Below are positions 17,257-25,322 of a stretch of 44,852 bases of DNA, in pieces. Position 1 is the stretch's first letter. Every line of letters begins with the position of its first letter. Origin of the DNA: Cyanobium sp. FGCU6 (lineage in GTDB: Bacteria > Cyanobacteriota > Cyanobacteriia > PCC-6307 > Cyanobiaceae); assembly GCA_024958655.1 (NCBI GenBank), contig JANWUR010000030.1, positions 1-44,852 on the forward strand. Reading direction: 5' to 3'. Under the pieces are notes generated by a model. It did no database searches, was not told where the DNA came from, and saw nothing but the letters and a program-made list of their open reading frames with translations. The position numbers and the translations under genes were made by a program.

Positions 17257-17661
17257 TCAGTCCGGAACCTGAGGACTGATCCGCAGCTCGGCGTAGCCGG
17301 TGGCTGGATCGATCTCGCGGCTGAACCGCCACTCCGGCAGCAGGCCAACCACCAACTCGGCAGTGGTGCGCACCAGCGAGCCGCCGCAGAGGTGACCGCC
17401 GATCACCGCACCCTGGTTGTCGGCGATGGCGATGTGCAGGTGGGACCCATCGGGCGAGAGGGTGCCGGAGAGGCTGAGGATCTCCAGCTCGCCGTGGATC
17501 GCCGTGGCCTCAGTGGCTCCGGCCAGGCGCAGCTGGACCACCGACAGGCTGCCCACCGCGCTGATGAGGCAGCCGGCCTGCTCCTGTTGTTCGCCCATCC
17601 AGGTCTCCAGCGCCCGGCGCAGGTCGGCGCCCGGTGTCAGCCGCAGCGGCACCACCTTCAT
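17257..17661 (-). CDS. PPC/DUF296-domain protein
   Basis: 134 residues covering a complete PPC (plant and prokaryote conserved, DUF296) domain. Features are LRRALETWMGEQQEQAGCLI, SAVGSLSVVQLRLAG, and the His-containing metal-site region SHLHIAIADNQGAVIGGHL, ending with the YAELRISPQ strand. Bacterial members form trimers and often bind a metal; their role is poorly known, and this copy lacks any AT-hook. Its ATG at 17661 overlaps the stop of the GNAT gene by 4 nt, so the two form an operon. It looks intact and chromosomal, with base composition like its neighbours. Confidence 0.85.
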   Translation of the reverse strand: MKVVPLRLTPGADLRRALETWMGEQQEQAGCLISAVGSLSVVQLRLAGATEATAIHGELEILSLSGTLSPDGSHLHIAIADNQGAVIGGHLCGGSLVRTTAELVVGLLPEWRFSREIDPATGYAELRISPQVPD

Positions 17662-18254
17662 GGCTTCGGCCCCTCCACGAGCCCCTGCACCATGACAAGG
17701 GCATCGACATAGCCCAGCTGCCGGTGGCGAAACGCCCCAGGCAGGGTGCCGACCAGCTGAAAGCCGTTGCGCTGCCAGCAGCGGATCCCGGCGGAGTTGG
17801 TGCTCACCACCAGGTTGAACTGCATCGACCGGAAGCCCAGCCGCCGCGCCGCCTGCAGCGAGTGCTGGCAGAGGCGGCTGCCGATTCCCTGGCGCCGGCA
17901 GGGCTCGGCCACCACATAGCCCGCGTTGGCCACATGGGCGCCGAGAGCGAGGGAGTTGGGCCTCAGGTAATACGTCCCCACCAGCGCTCCGGTGGCATCC
18001 ACGGCCACCATCACCGCCTGGCTCTGCTCAATCCAGCCCACCCGGGCTTCGGCCTCCGTGATGGCCGGGTCGTGGGGGAAGGTTTCACCGGCGCGGAACA
18101 CCGGCTCCAGCAGCGCCCACACCGCCGGCCAGTCGGCAGCCTCGAACGGGCGGATCTGCAGGGGAGATCGAGAGGAGGTCAGAGCAGCGCAGGTGTGGTC
18201 TGGTGGTGATTGTCCCCCCAACAGCAAGGCGGCCCGTGGGGGGCGCCTTGGCAC
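17658..18254 (-). CDS. GNAT-family N-acetyltransferase
   Basis: Up to 198 residues. The GNAT fold starts around IRPFEAADWPAVWALLEPVF. The acetyl-CoA loop is seen in AGYVVAEPCRRQGIGSRLCQ (R-R-Q-G-I-G), followed by LGFRSMQFNLVVSTNSAGIR and the C-terminal NGFQLVGTLPGAFRHR. It should transfer an acetyl group from acetyl-CoA to a small molecule or protein amine; the substrate is unknown. The first about 30 residues before the domain are low-complexity and probably not native, but no good later ATG is available before the conserved region. It forms an operon with the downstream DUF296 gene. Confidence 0.85.
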   Translation of the reverse strand: MPRRPPRAALLLGGQSPPDHTCAALTSSRSPLQIRPFEAADWPAVWALLEPVFRAGETFPHDPAITEAEARVGWIEQSQAVMVAVDATGALVGTYYLRPNSLALGAHVANAGYVVAEPCRRQGIGSRLCQHSLQAARRLGFRSMQFNLVVSTNSAGIRCWQRNGFQLVGTLPGAFRHRQLGYVDALVMVQGLVEGPKP

Positions 18255-18266
18255 CGGTCGCGGCGG

Positions 18267-18572
18267 TCACTTCCTCACACCAAGAGCTGCCGGGAGGGAG
18301 ACGGCCGCAACCGCCTCGCTGGATTCGATCACCACCGTCATCCGCTGGCGATGGGAATCGAAGGGGATCTCCCGGCGCCGCGGCAGACGCTGCTGCTCCT
18401 CCCCATGGACCAGCCCGGCCGACGCCGCAGCCAGGAGGATCACCGTAGCCGGGTCGGGCTGCAGCCCATGGGCCCAGGCCGCCGCCAACGCCACGGACAA
18501 CCGCGGGGCGGGAACCCGCCATGGCCCGACCGCTTCACATGACGTTACAGTTTGCGAAACGAATTGAAACAC
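18267..18572 (-). pseudogene. P-type ATPase fragment (nucleotide-binding domain)
   Basis: A 101-codon open frame whose middle reads GLVHGEEQQRLPRRREIPFD then SHRQRMTVVIESSE. This is the E-(I/V)-P-F-x-S-x-x-K/R-R-M motif in the nucleotide-binding domain of cation P-type ATPases. Upstream helices (PDPATVILLAAASAG) fit the preceding part of the domain. There is no phosphorylation motif, membrane segment or end of the protein, so it is a remnant. A nearly complete P-type ATPase gene lies 1 kb away on the same strand, so this is either the relic of a paralogue or part of a rearranged copy. Confidence 0.55.
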
Positions 18573-18574
18573 TC

Positions 18575-18718
18575 ATGGCTGAACCCTCTCCCCGCTTCGG
18601 GTTTGTCGAATTCGCTGAAACCTGGAATGGCCGTCTGGCCATGCTCGGCTTCGTGATCGGCCTCGCCACCGAGCTGCTCACCGGCCAGGGCATCCTCCAG
18701 CAGATCGGGCTCGGTTGA
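18575..18718 (+). CDS. hli: High-light-inducible protein (Hli, CAB-like)
   Basis: 47-residue one-helix chlorophyll a/b-binding-like protein from ATG 18575. The chlorophyll-binding signature AETWNGRLAMLGFVIGLATE is complete (E, N and R ligand/bridge residues), and the C-terminus LLTGQGILQQIGLG is canonical. Hlips sit in the thylakoid membrane, dimerise, and bind chlorophyll and carotenoid to dissipate energy and protect photosystem II assembly. In-frame ATGs further upstream (18521, 18539) would add an atypical tail. Just upstream, GTTACAGT (18544-18551) resembles half of an HLR1/RpaB light-response site, but the second half is poor. It is followed 5 nt later by a tiny membrane ORF. Confidence 0.92.
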   Translation: MAEPSPRFGFVEFAETWNGRLAMLGFVIGLATELLTGQGILQQIGLG

Positions 18719-18723
18719 TCGCC

Positions 18724-18843
18724 ATGGGCACCGACTACACCCTTGCCATCACTGCCGTCGTCGGCCTGGTGGTGCTGCTCACCGGCATGACTGCCTTCGT
18801 TCTCAGTCGCCCCAGCGACCTCGCCCCTCTCGACAACCCATGA
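18724..18843 (+). CDS. Tiny single-TM protein between hli genes
   Basis: 39 residues from ATG 18724: a short hydrophilic start (MGTDYT), one hydrophobic helix (LAITAVVGLVVLLTGMTAFV), then SRPSDLAPLDNP. Start 5 nt after the upstream hli stop and a 4-nt ATGA overlap with the next tiny ORF indicate one transcript. Size and topology recall small photosystem or Hli-associated subunits such as PsbN-like proteins, but no specific family is recognisable. Confidence 0.6.
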   Translation: MGTDYTLAITAVVGLVVLLTGMTAFVLSRPSDLAPLDNP

Positions 18844-18923
18844 CGACCGGCACCCTCGCGCTCCTCTTCTTCGGCGCCTGGCTGGCCCTTGCCCTGCTCC
18901 AGCCGACCTCCGCGGCTGACTGA
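18840..18923 (+). CDS. 27-residue single-TM peptide
   Basis: From ATG 18840 the frame encodes one hydrophobic helix (LALLFFGAWLALALLQP) and ends in TSAAD. It overlaps the preceding tiny ORF by ATGA and lies 33 nt before the second hli gene. The tight packing and membrane character make translation plausible. Function unknown. Confidence 0.45.
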   Translation: MTTGTLALLFFGAWLALALLQPTSAAD

Positions 18924-18956
18924 CGCGTCTCAACCCTCCATCCAACTCAGGACCCC

Positions 18957-19193
18957 ATGACCAACACACCCGCCAACGACAAGTGGTTCCAGCACCGCGC
19001 CGAGCAGCTGATCCATATGGAGCAGCTCAAGCGCGCTGAACTGTTCAACGGCCGCGCCGCCATGCTGGGCATCGTGATCGGCATCGTGGTGGAAGGCCTG
19101 ACCGGCTTCGGCATCGCCCATCAGATCGGCCTCGGTGCCCTGGTCGATGGCTACGCCGCCTGCCGCACCCAGTTCCTGCCCTTCTGCTTCTGA
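18957..19193 (+). CDS. hli: High-light-inducible protein (Hli), longer form
   Basis: 78 residues. The chlorophyll-binding helix is KRAELFNGRAAMLGIVIGIV (E-x-x-N-G-R), followed by EGLTGFGIAHQIGLG as in HliC-type proteins. The N-terminal part (DKWFQHRAEQLIHMEQL) is an amphipathic leader seen in the longer Hlips. The C-terminal extension after IGLG (ALVDGYAACRTQFLPFCF) is longer than usual and contains two Cys. It belongs to the same plus-strand cluster as the first hli gene and is followed by a Rho-independent terminator. Confidence 0.9.
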   Translation: MTNTPANDKWFQHRAEQLIHMEQLKRAELFNGRAAMLGIVIGIVVEGLTGFGIAHQIGLGALVDGYAACRTQFLPFCF

Positions 19194-19219
19194 GCCTCTG
19201 CTCGCTTCACCCGCCCACG

Positions 19220-19243
19220 CCCCCGGCAACCCCGGGGGTTTTT
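19220..19243 (+). terminator. Rho-independent terminator after the hli cluster
   Basis: Perfect 7-bp stem CCCCCGG/CCGGGGG with the 5-nt loop CAACC, followed by five T (19239-19243), located 26 nt after the hli stop. This closes the transcript that starts before the first hli gene. Confidence 0.75.
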
Positions 19244-19376
19244 GCTGGCCATCGGCTTCCTGGAGGGCGGCCAGCTCGGCACCGCCGCCACCCTCATCCT
19301 CTGGAGCCTGCCGTGGGGTGGCGGCGGGATCTGGCTCTACCGGCGCTGGACCCGGCCCGACACTCCAGAGCATTGA
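19242..19376 (+). CDS. Possible 44-residue membrane ORF
   Basis: A frame from TTG 19242 reads LLAIGFLEGGQLGTAATLIL then WSLPWGGGGIWLYRRW and ends RPDTPEH. It has one hydrophobic helix and a basic tail, like other small membrane proteins beside hli genes. It starts inside the terminator T-run and has no ATG or Shine-Dalgarno, so it may be the 3' part of a lost gene. Confidence 0.3.
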   Translation: MLAIGFLEGGQLGTAATLILWSLPWGGGGIWLYRRWTRPDTPEH

Positions 19377-19528
19377 TCCGCTGCGGTCGCTGGGCCATGC
19401 TGCGACCGATGGCCTGCTCGATCCGCGCCAGCTCCCGGCCGATCTTGCGCACCGTTGAACCGATTCTCGGAGATCAACCCCAGCAAGACGCCCAGCGCCT
19501 GGAGCTGCGCGGGCCGGCAGACGGGTGT

Positions 19529-21922
19529 TCATCGGCTCCGTGCCGCCGCGGCTGACGCAGGCTTTGGCAGGGTCAGGGTAGAGATGGAGAGAACGATCAC
19601 CACTGCGATCAACAGCACCCATGGGGTGAGCTCCTGCAGCGGCCGGAGCAGCAGCAGGGCGTTCAGCCCGGGGATCAGCTGCAGCAGCAGCCACAGCCCC
19701 AGGCCGATCGCACCTCCCAGCTGACTGATGCGGCTGCGGGGTTCGCCGTTCAGCCAGACCAGAACGCCACCGCCAAGCAACAGCAGCGTGAACAACAGGC
19801 TGCGGCGCTCGATCGCCGGCAGATCCGGCCAGCAGGCGATCACCAGGGCAAGCACCGCCATGACGCCGCCCTGCAGCAGCGCCCGCCGCCAGGTGGCCGG
19901 TCCGAACAGCGGTGCCTCGGGCGGCCGGGGGGGCTGTTGCATCAACCCCGCACTGCCGGGCATCGCCTCGAACACCACCGTGCAGGCCGGATCGATCACC
20001 AGATGCAGCAGAGCGATGTGAACCGGTAGCAGCAGGAGCGGCTGTCCCGGCACCAGCAGCGGCAGCAGGCTGACGGCAGCGATCGGCAGATGGATCGCCA
20101 GGGTGTACCCCAGGGCTTTGTGCAGGTTGGCCTCGATGCGCCGGCCCAGGGCGATCGCCTGCACCAGGCTGCCGAAGTCATCGCCCAGCAGCACCAGATC
20201 GGCCGACTCCCGCGCCACGGCGGTGCCGCGTTGGCCCATCGCCACGCCGATATCGGCGGCCTTGAGCGCCGGCGCGTCGTTGACGCCATCGCCGGTCATC
20301 GCCACCACCTCGCCGGCCGCCTGCAGAGCGCGAACGATCTGCAGCTTCTGCTGCGGCAGCACCCTGGCGAAGACCGACACGTGGCCGAGGTCGTTCCCTC
20401 TGCCGGGCTCCATGTCCTGGAGCTCGGCGCCGCTCAGCACCGGTCCGGCCGGCAACCCTGCCTGGTCGGCGATGGCGCGGGCCGTCTGGGGCGCATCGCC
20501 GGTGATCATCACCACCCGGATGCCCGCTCCGCGTGCCAGGGCGATGGCGGCGGGCACGTCGCTGCGCAGCGGATCTGCCAGGCCCACCAGACCGATCGGC
20601 TCGAACAGGTAGTCATGCACCGTCTCCGGCGGCACCTCTGCCGTTGCTGGGGGGCCCTCGCCGCCGGTTGCCAGCTCCGGGTGGCACGGTGCTCCATCGA
20701 GGCCACTGGCCACCGCCAGCACCCGCAGCCCCCTGGAGGCCAGACCTTCGGCGGCCTGCAGCAGCGCCGCCGAACGTTCGTTGTTGAGATGGCAGAGCTG
20801 GGCGATCGCCTCCGGCGCCCCCTTGGCGGCCACCTGCCATTGACCGTTGGCATCCCGCCACAGCTGCGAGAACACCAGCAGATCCGGCGAGAGCGGGTAT
20901 TCCCGCAGCAGCGGCCAGTCGGGATGGAGGTGCTCGCTGTGGTGCAGCTCCGCCTGCGCCAGGCGCTCGATCGCCTGTTCCATCGCATCCACCGGATCGT
21001 GGCGGCTGGCCAGCAGCGCCAGCTCCAGCAGCCGATGCCAGGGCTCCTCCAGCGGCGCTCCCGCCTGCCACAACGCAGCCTCCGGCCAACTGAGCAGCTG
21101 CTGCACCGCCATGCGGTTCTCGGTGAGCGTGCCGGTCTTGTCGACGGCGAGCACCGTGGCGCTGCCGAGGCTTTCCACCGCCGCCGGCCAGCGGGCCAGC
21201 ACGCCGATGCGGGCGAGGCGGAGGGCGCCGAGGGCCAGGAACAGGGCCAGCACCACCGGGATCTCGTTGGGCAGCACCGCCAGCGCCAGGGCCAGCGCCG
21301 CCAGCAGCGCCGTGCTCCAGTCGCCGCTCCAGGATCCCTGCAGCACCGCAAGAGCGGCGCAGAGCCCCAGGGCCACCACGGTGAGCCGCGCCGTCAGACG
21401 GCGGGTGTGACGCTGCAGGCGGGTGGGTGGCGGCGTGACGCTGGCCACACTGCGCCCCAGGCGGCCCAGCTCGGTGGCCTCCCCCACCGCCACCACCGCC
21501 GCCAGGCCCCGGCCGCTGGCCACCAGCGAGCCGGCGCGGATCAGCTGGCCGCTCCGGCTCACCTCCACCGGCAACGATTCGCCGCTGAGCAGGGATGTAT
21601 CCAGCCACAGGCCCACCCCTTCCCGCAGCTGCGCGTCGGCGGCGACCCGGTCGCCCTCGTCGAGCCGCAGGACATCCCCCACCTGCACCTGCTCGGGGGC
21701 CAGCTCCAGAGTCATGCCGCCACGGATCACGCGGGCGCGGGGGGAGGAGAGGCGTGCCAGCTCGGCCAGGGCCCGCTGGCTGCGGCGCTGCTGCCAGGCA
21801 TCGAGCAGGCTGATCGCCGCCACGAACCCCAGCAGGATCAGCGCCTCCTCCCGTTCGCCGATCAGCCCGTAGATCAGGGCGCAGGCCAGCAGCAGCAGGT
21901 TGGTGGGCTCAAGGATCGCCAT
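19529..21922 (-). CDS. Cation-transporting P-type ATPase, short N-terminus
   Basis: About 797 residues from ATG 21922. In order: membrane helices LLLLACALIYGLIG and ALILLGFVAAISLL, actuator motif LLSGESLPVEV (family TGES), membrane helix with LALAVLPNEIPVVLALFLAL (P-N-E-I-P in place of PEGLP), phosphorylation motif VDKTGTLTENR, hinge motif MTGDGVNDAPALKAADIGVA, and a C-terminal set of helices. It resembles P2-type Ca/Mn or related ATPases. The usual 50-70 residue cytosolic start is missing: the protein begins almost at the first membrane helix, and the upstream sequence has no matching continuation. It may be a naturally short form or a 5' truncation. Ion specificity cannot be told. Confidence 0.85.
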   Translation of the reverse strand: MAILEPTNLLLLACALIYGLIGEREEALILLGFVAAISLLDAWQQRRSQRALAELARLSSPRARVIRGGMTLELAPEQVQVGDVLRLDEGDRVAADAQLREGVGLWLDTSLLSGESLPVEVSRSGQLIRAGSLVASGRGLAAVVAVGEATELGRLGRSVASVTPPPTRLQRHTRRLTARLTVVALGLCAALAVLQGSWSGDWSTALLAALALALAVLPNEIPVVLALFLALGALRLARIGVLARWPAAVESLGSATVLAVDKTGTLTENRMAVQQLLSWPEAALWQAGAPLEEPWHRLLELALLASRHDPVDAMEQAIERLAQAELHHSEHLHPDWPLLREYPLSPDLLVFSQLWRDANGQWQVAAKGAPEAIAQLCHLNNERSAALLQAAEGLASRGLRVLAVASGLDGAPCHPELATGGEGPPATAEVPPETVHDYLFEPIGLVGLADPLRSDVPAAIALARGAGIRVVMITGDAPQTARAIADQAGLPAGPVLSGAELQDMEPGRGNDLGHVSVFARVLPQQKLQIVRALQAAGEVVAMTGDGVNDAPALKAADIGVAMGQRGTAVARESADLVLLGDDFGSLVQAIALGRRIEANLHKALGYTLAIHLPIAAVSLLPLLVPGQPLLLLPVHIALLHLVIDPACTVVFEAMPGSAGLMQQPPRPPEAPLFGPATWRRALLQGGVMAVLALVIACWPDLPAIERRSLLFTLLLLGGGVLVWLNGEPRSRISQLGGAIGLGLWLLLQLIPGLNALLLLRPLQELTPWVLLIAVVIVLSISTLTLPKPASAAAARSR

Positions 21923-22045
21923 GGTTCCAGATCCGTTGGATCCCCACGTGGATGGATCCACGGTGTGGGGATGGGCGCCGCAGCGCTTCCCCGATGCTGC
22001 TCAGGCTCCAGGCCTCTGGCCGTGAACGGATGCACTGTGACGGAG

Positions 22046-22576
22046 TCAGCCTCTGACCTTGAAGGAACGGCGGATCTGATCGAACCAGTTGCCGGGTAGA
22101 TCCCCGGAGCGCACCTGCAGACTGGCCATCGACCGCGCCAGCGGCAAGCCTCCCCGCTGCAGCACCGCACCGACATGCAGGGCGACGGCCAGGGCGATCA
22201 GCAGCCAGGCCAGCAGGTGCACGCTGTAGACCGCGTGCTGGAACCGGCCGTCGCGCAGCCAGTCCTCGTCCATCAGCTTGCCGCTGCCCACCGCCAGGGC
22301 CAGGGCCAGCAGGGCGAGGGCATTGGCGGGCTGTCGCAACCGGGCCCGGCCTGCTGTGAGGGCATAGAAGCCGAACAGCAGGGCGATCGGCCAGAGCAGC
22401 ACGCCCACCGTGCCGTGGATGTCGATCCATTCGCCGGCCGGACGGAACGGGAGACTTCCGAAGCGCCCGTCGTCGGTGGAGTAGACGAGCAGGCCCGTCA
22501 GCCAGGCCAGAGGTACCAGCAGGGCGGTGGCGCCGTGCAGAAGGCGCAGCAGCGAGGGTTGGTAGGGACGGGGCAT
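22046..22576 (-). CDS. Cytochrome b-type (b561/b6-like) membrane protein
   Basis: 176 residues with about four membrane helices: LLRLLHGATALLVPLAWLTG (first His), a helix after WIDIHGTVGVLLWPIALLFG (His), ALALLALALAVG, and AVYSVHLLAWLLIALAVALH (two His). Paired His residues on different helices fit haem b ligation as in cytochrome b561-like proteins. It likely takes part in membrane electron transfer. The gene stands alone on the minus strand, 124 nt upstream of the P-type ATPase gene. The C-terminal tail ends GNWFDQIRRSFKVRG. Confidence 0.8.
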   Translation of the reverse strand: MPRPYQPSLLRLLHGATALLVPLAWLTGLLVYSTDDGRFGSLPFRPAGEWIDIHGTVGVLLWPIALLFGFYALTAGRARLRQPANALALLALALAVGSGKLMDEDWLRDGRFQHAVYSVHLLAWLLIALAVALHVGAVLQRGGLPLARSMASLQVRSGDLPGNWFDQIRRSFKVRG

Positions 22577-22703
22577 GGGAGGTGAGCAAGGGAGTCAGGC
22601 CAGGGCCATCACCGTGACCCTGTTCGGCCTGCTGAGGATCCCCAAGAGTCTCTGCGATCTGGCCATGGGGCTGACCATGCAGGTGCTCAGCGAGGGTGAG
22701 GCT

Positions 22704-24965
22704 TCAGGCGATCGGCACGATGCGACGGCCGTTCTGCTTGGCCTCGTACATGGCGATGTCGGCACGGGCCATCAGCGCATCGACCGCTTCGCCGGGCCGC
22801 GCCAGGGTCACCCCCAGGCTGGCCGTGATCGCGATCTCGAACGTGCTGCCGTGAATCGGCTGCTCGATCGCCGCCACGATCGCTTCGGCCACGGCGGTGG
22901 CTGCCGCAAGATCCGTCAGGCCCGCGAGCACCACCACAATCTCATCGCCGCCCATGCGTCCGGCCAGATCGCCCTCCCGCAGCCGCGCGCGCACCCGCTC
23001 GGCGACGCACCGCAGCACGGTGTCGCCGGCGGCATGGCCGAGGGTGTCGTTGATCTGCTTGAACAGATCGAGATCCAGGAACAGCACGCCCAGCTCGTCG
23101 CCCTGGCGCCGCCTGGCGCTGGTCAGCAGCGCCTCGAGCTGCTCCAGCAGTTCACGACGATTGAGCAGACCGGTGAGGGCATCGATGCTGGCGCGTTGCA
23201 GCATCTCCTCTTCCAGCCGTTTGCGCTCACTGATATCGCGATACACGATCAACGAACCGATATAACGACCCTGTTCATCCACGATGCAGCTGCTGTTCAC
23301 GTCGGTCCAGATCCAGCCGCCGTTCTTGTGACTCTGCTCCAGCTCCACTCGGTAGGTCGGTAGCGGCAGTCCCTTGTTCACCGCATCGATCGTCTGCTGC
23401 AGGGCCTCCATCACATAGGCACAGCCTTCCGGTTTGAGATGCTGCTCCATCGTGAGGGCCATCGCCTCGGGCACCGACCAGCCACGCACCTTCTCGATCG
23501 AGGGGCTGATGTACGTGGACCTGCCGGTGGAATCGCTGATCGTGATCACATCGAGGGCGTTGTCGGCCAGCAGGCGATGCTGGCGTTCGCTCTGGCGCAG
23601 CAGCTCATGGCTCTGACGCAGCTCATCTGAGAGCTGGTTGACGAGGTGGCCCTGGCTGTTGATCAGGGTGACGATGCGGTTGAGCTCCCGCAGGCAGGTG
23701 CGCTGCAGCTGCGGCATGCCCACGGGAGCCGCATCGTTGGGTTTATCCGGTGAGAGGGGCGCCAACGGTCCGAGCATCCGCGTCAGCTGGGCCGCCAGCA
23801 GGCTGGTGATCAGTTCGCTGATCAGGGCGGCGGCGATCAGCACGAGCCCCAGGATCTGCAGCGAGGGCCGCATCAGTCCGGTGAGCAGCTGCATCTGAAT
23901 CAGGGCCGGCTGCGCCACCGTGATCCGGCTCCAGCCCGCGTCGCTGGCCGGCTGCAGCTGCAGCCACCAGTAGCCCTGGCGGTGACGCAGCAGCACCGTC
24001 TGCTCCTGGCCGCGTACCAGAAGCGTCGGCGCATCATCGCCGAAGCGGTGGCCTGTCTCGGGCACATAGTCGCGCCTCAGGGAGGCGAACAGGGCCGGAT
24101 CGGAGCTGAGCACCGCGCCGTCGCTCGCCACTGCCTCGAAGGCCAGGCCCGCCGGCGGCTTCTGCACCTGCTCGCCCCTGGGGAGCGACCGGCTTGCGGG
24201 CGGCAGCAGGACGGCGATGGCCTGTGCCTGCTGCTCCAGGTTGCTGCGGAACTGACTGACCGTCTGCGCCGTCAGCTGCTGGCCCATGGCCATGATGATC
24301 AGCACCGAGGGCACGCTGATCACCAGCAGCAGCGTGGCGAAGATCAGTCCCCGCAGCGACAGATCCCCCTGACTGCGGCGCTGCAGCAGCAGTTGCAGGG
24401 CCAGATAGAGCAGCAGACCGAGCGCGGCGTTGACCACCCCCGACACCGCCTCCTTGAAGCCCAGCGCCAGGGCGGTCTGGGCATCCGCACCCAGCAGGCC
24501 GGTGTAGGTCAGCTGCTTGAGCGGCACCCCCACGACCAGCCAGAAGGCGATCGTGGCCAGCACGATGCGGCCGTTGCCGAGCTGCTCGGGGCCGCCGTTG
24601 AAGCGGCTGAGGAACAGCTGCTGCCAGAGCAGCTGCAGCACCAGGATCACGGCCGCCCAGGGGTGCCCCCACAACGGCACGGTGATCAGCGCCGACGCCA
24701 GCCCCACCGGCAGGCCCCGCCAGCCGAACTGCAGCAGCGCGAAGACGCCGAGACTTGATCCCAGCAGGATCTGATTGTCAAAAAAGATTGTGGGGCTGTG
24801 CAGCGTGCCCCACACAGCCGCCACGACCAGAAGCACCAGCAGTGGAAGCTGCCGCGCTGATCCGGGCTGACGCGTCATGGCATGGTCACGCCTGCCTCGC
24901 CGCTCCATGGCTGCAGTCACCGGTAGCGACCATAGAGCATAGAGCAGAGATAGCAAATAGCGCAA
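22704..24965 (-). CDS. Membrane sensor diguanylate cyclase (PAS-GGDEF)
   Basis: 753 residues (or 724 if ATG 24878 is used). The N-terminal third holds six or more hydrophobic helices resembling a MASE1-type sensor. Then come an extracellular-like loop, another helix (QILGLVLIAAALISELITSL), a linker, and a PAS domain (DNALDVITISDSTGRSTYIS ... SLIVYRDISERKRLEEE). The C-terminal GGDEF domain contains LTGLLNRRELL, LFLDLDLFKQIND and RMGGDEIVVVL. The active site is GGDEI, an accepted variant, and an RxxD inhibitory site (REGD) lies five residues before it. It should make c-di-GMP in response to a membrane or PAS-sensed signal. No EAL domain. Monocistronic. Confidence 0.9.
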   Translation of the reverse strand: MRYLLSLLYALWSLPVTAAMERRGRRDHAMTRQPGSARQLPLLVLLVVAAVWGTLHSPTIFFDNQILLGSSLGVFALLQFGWRGLPVGLASALITVPLWGHPWAAVILVLQLLWQQLFLSRFNGGPEQLGNGRIVLATIAFWLVVGVPLKQLTYTGLLGADAQTALALGFKEAVSGVVNAALGLLLYLALQLLLQRRSQGDLSLRGLIFATLLLVISVPSVLIIMAMGQQLTAQTVSQFRSNLEQQAQAIAVLLPPASRSLPRGEQVQKPPAGLAFEAVASDGAVLSSDPALFASLRRDYVPETGHRFGDDAPTLLVRGQEQTVLLRHRQGYWWLQLQPASDAGWSRITVAQPALIQMQLLTGLMRPSLQILGLVLIAAALISELITSLLAAQLTRMLGPLAPLSPDKPNDAAPVGMPQLQRTCLRELNRIVTLINSQGHLVNQLSDELRQSHELLRQSERQHRLLADNALDVITISDSTGRSTYISPSIEKVRGWSVPEAMALTMEQHLKPEGCAYVMEALQQTIDAVNKGLPLPTYRVELEQSHKNGGWIWTDVNSSCIVDEQGRYIGSLIVYRDISERKRLEEEMLQRASIDALTGLLNRRELLEQLEALLTSARRRQGDELGVLFLDLDLFKQINDTLGHAAGDTVLRCVAERVRARLREGDLAGRMGGDEIVVVLAGLTDLAAATAVAEAIVAAIEQPIHGSTFEIAITASLGVTLARPGEAVDALMARADIAMYEAKQNGRRIVPIA

Positions 24966-25322
24966 TAATCGCGAGAAGGTTTTTGCTTGGCGTGGGCATT
25001 GTTATCCCATGGTCTACTCTTTTGTTGGTGGCAAGTTGGCTCCAGATTCGAAGATTGCTTGGTCGTTCCGCCCCTGACGCGGCCCTCCAGCCACGGGCCT
25101 TGATGCCATCACCTGGAACGCTCCAGGCAACCGGCGACCCGCAAGGGCCCGAGGGTTCCAATCCCGCGCTCTCCGTCCGCGCGATGGACGCGGTCGACCC
25201 AGCCATCCAGTGCCGGCATGACGTCGCGTTCCTGAGGTGTACGCAGCATTGGGCACGGCTGCCTCTCCGGATGCCTGAAGATTGCAGCAGGATGGAGGCC
25301 CCTGGACAGCCCTCTGCCTGCG
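24966..25322. other. Intergenic region between divergent cyclase and desaturase genes
   Basis: 357 nt. The part at 24930-25030 is AT-richer than its surroundings and could hold promoters for the minus-strand cyclase gene. No RNA gene or clear ORF is supportable. Confidence 0.4.

Noticed and set aside
22614..22627. 14-nt match GTGACCCTGTTCGG between this site and 44342-44355 near the IS element
   Set aside because: Too short and isolated to claim an IS scar; flanking bases do not match.
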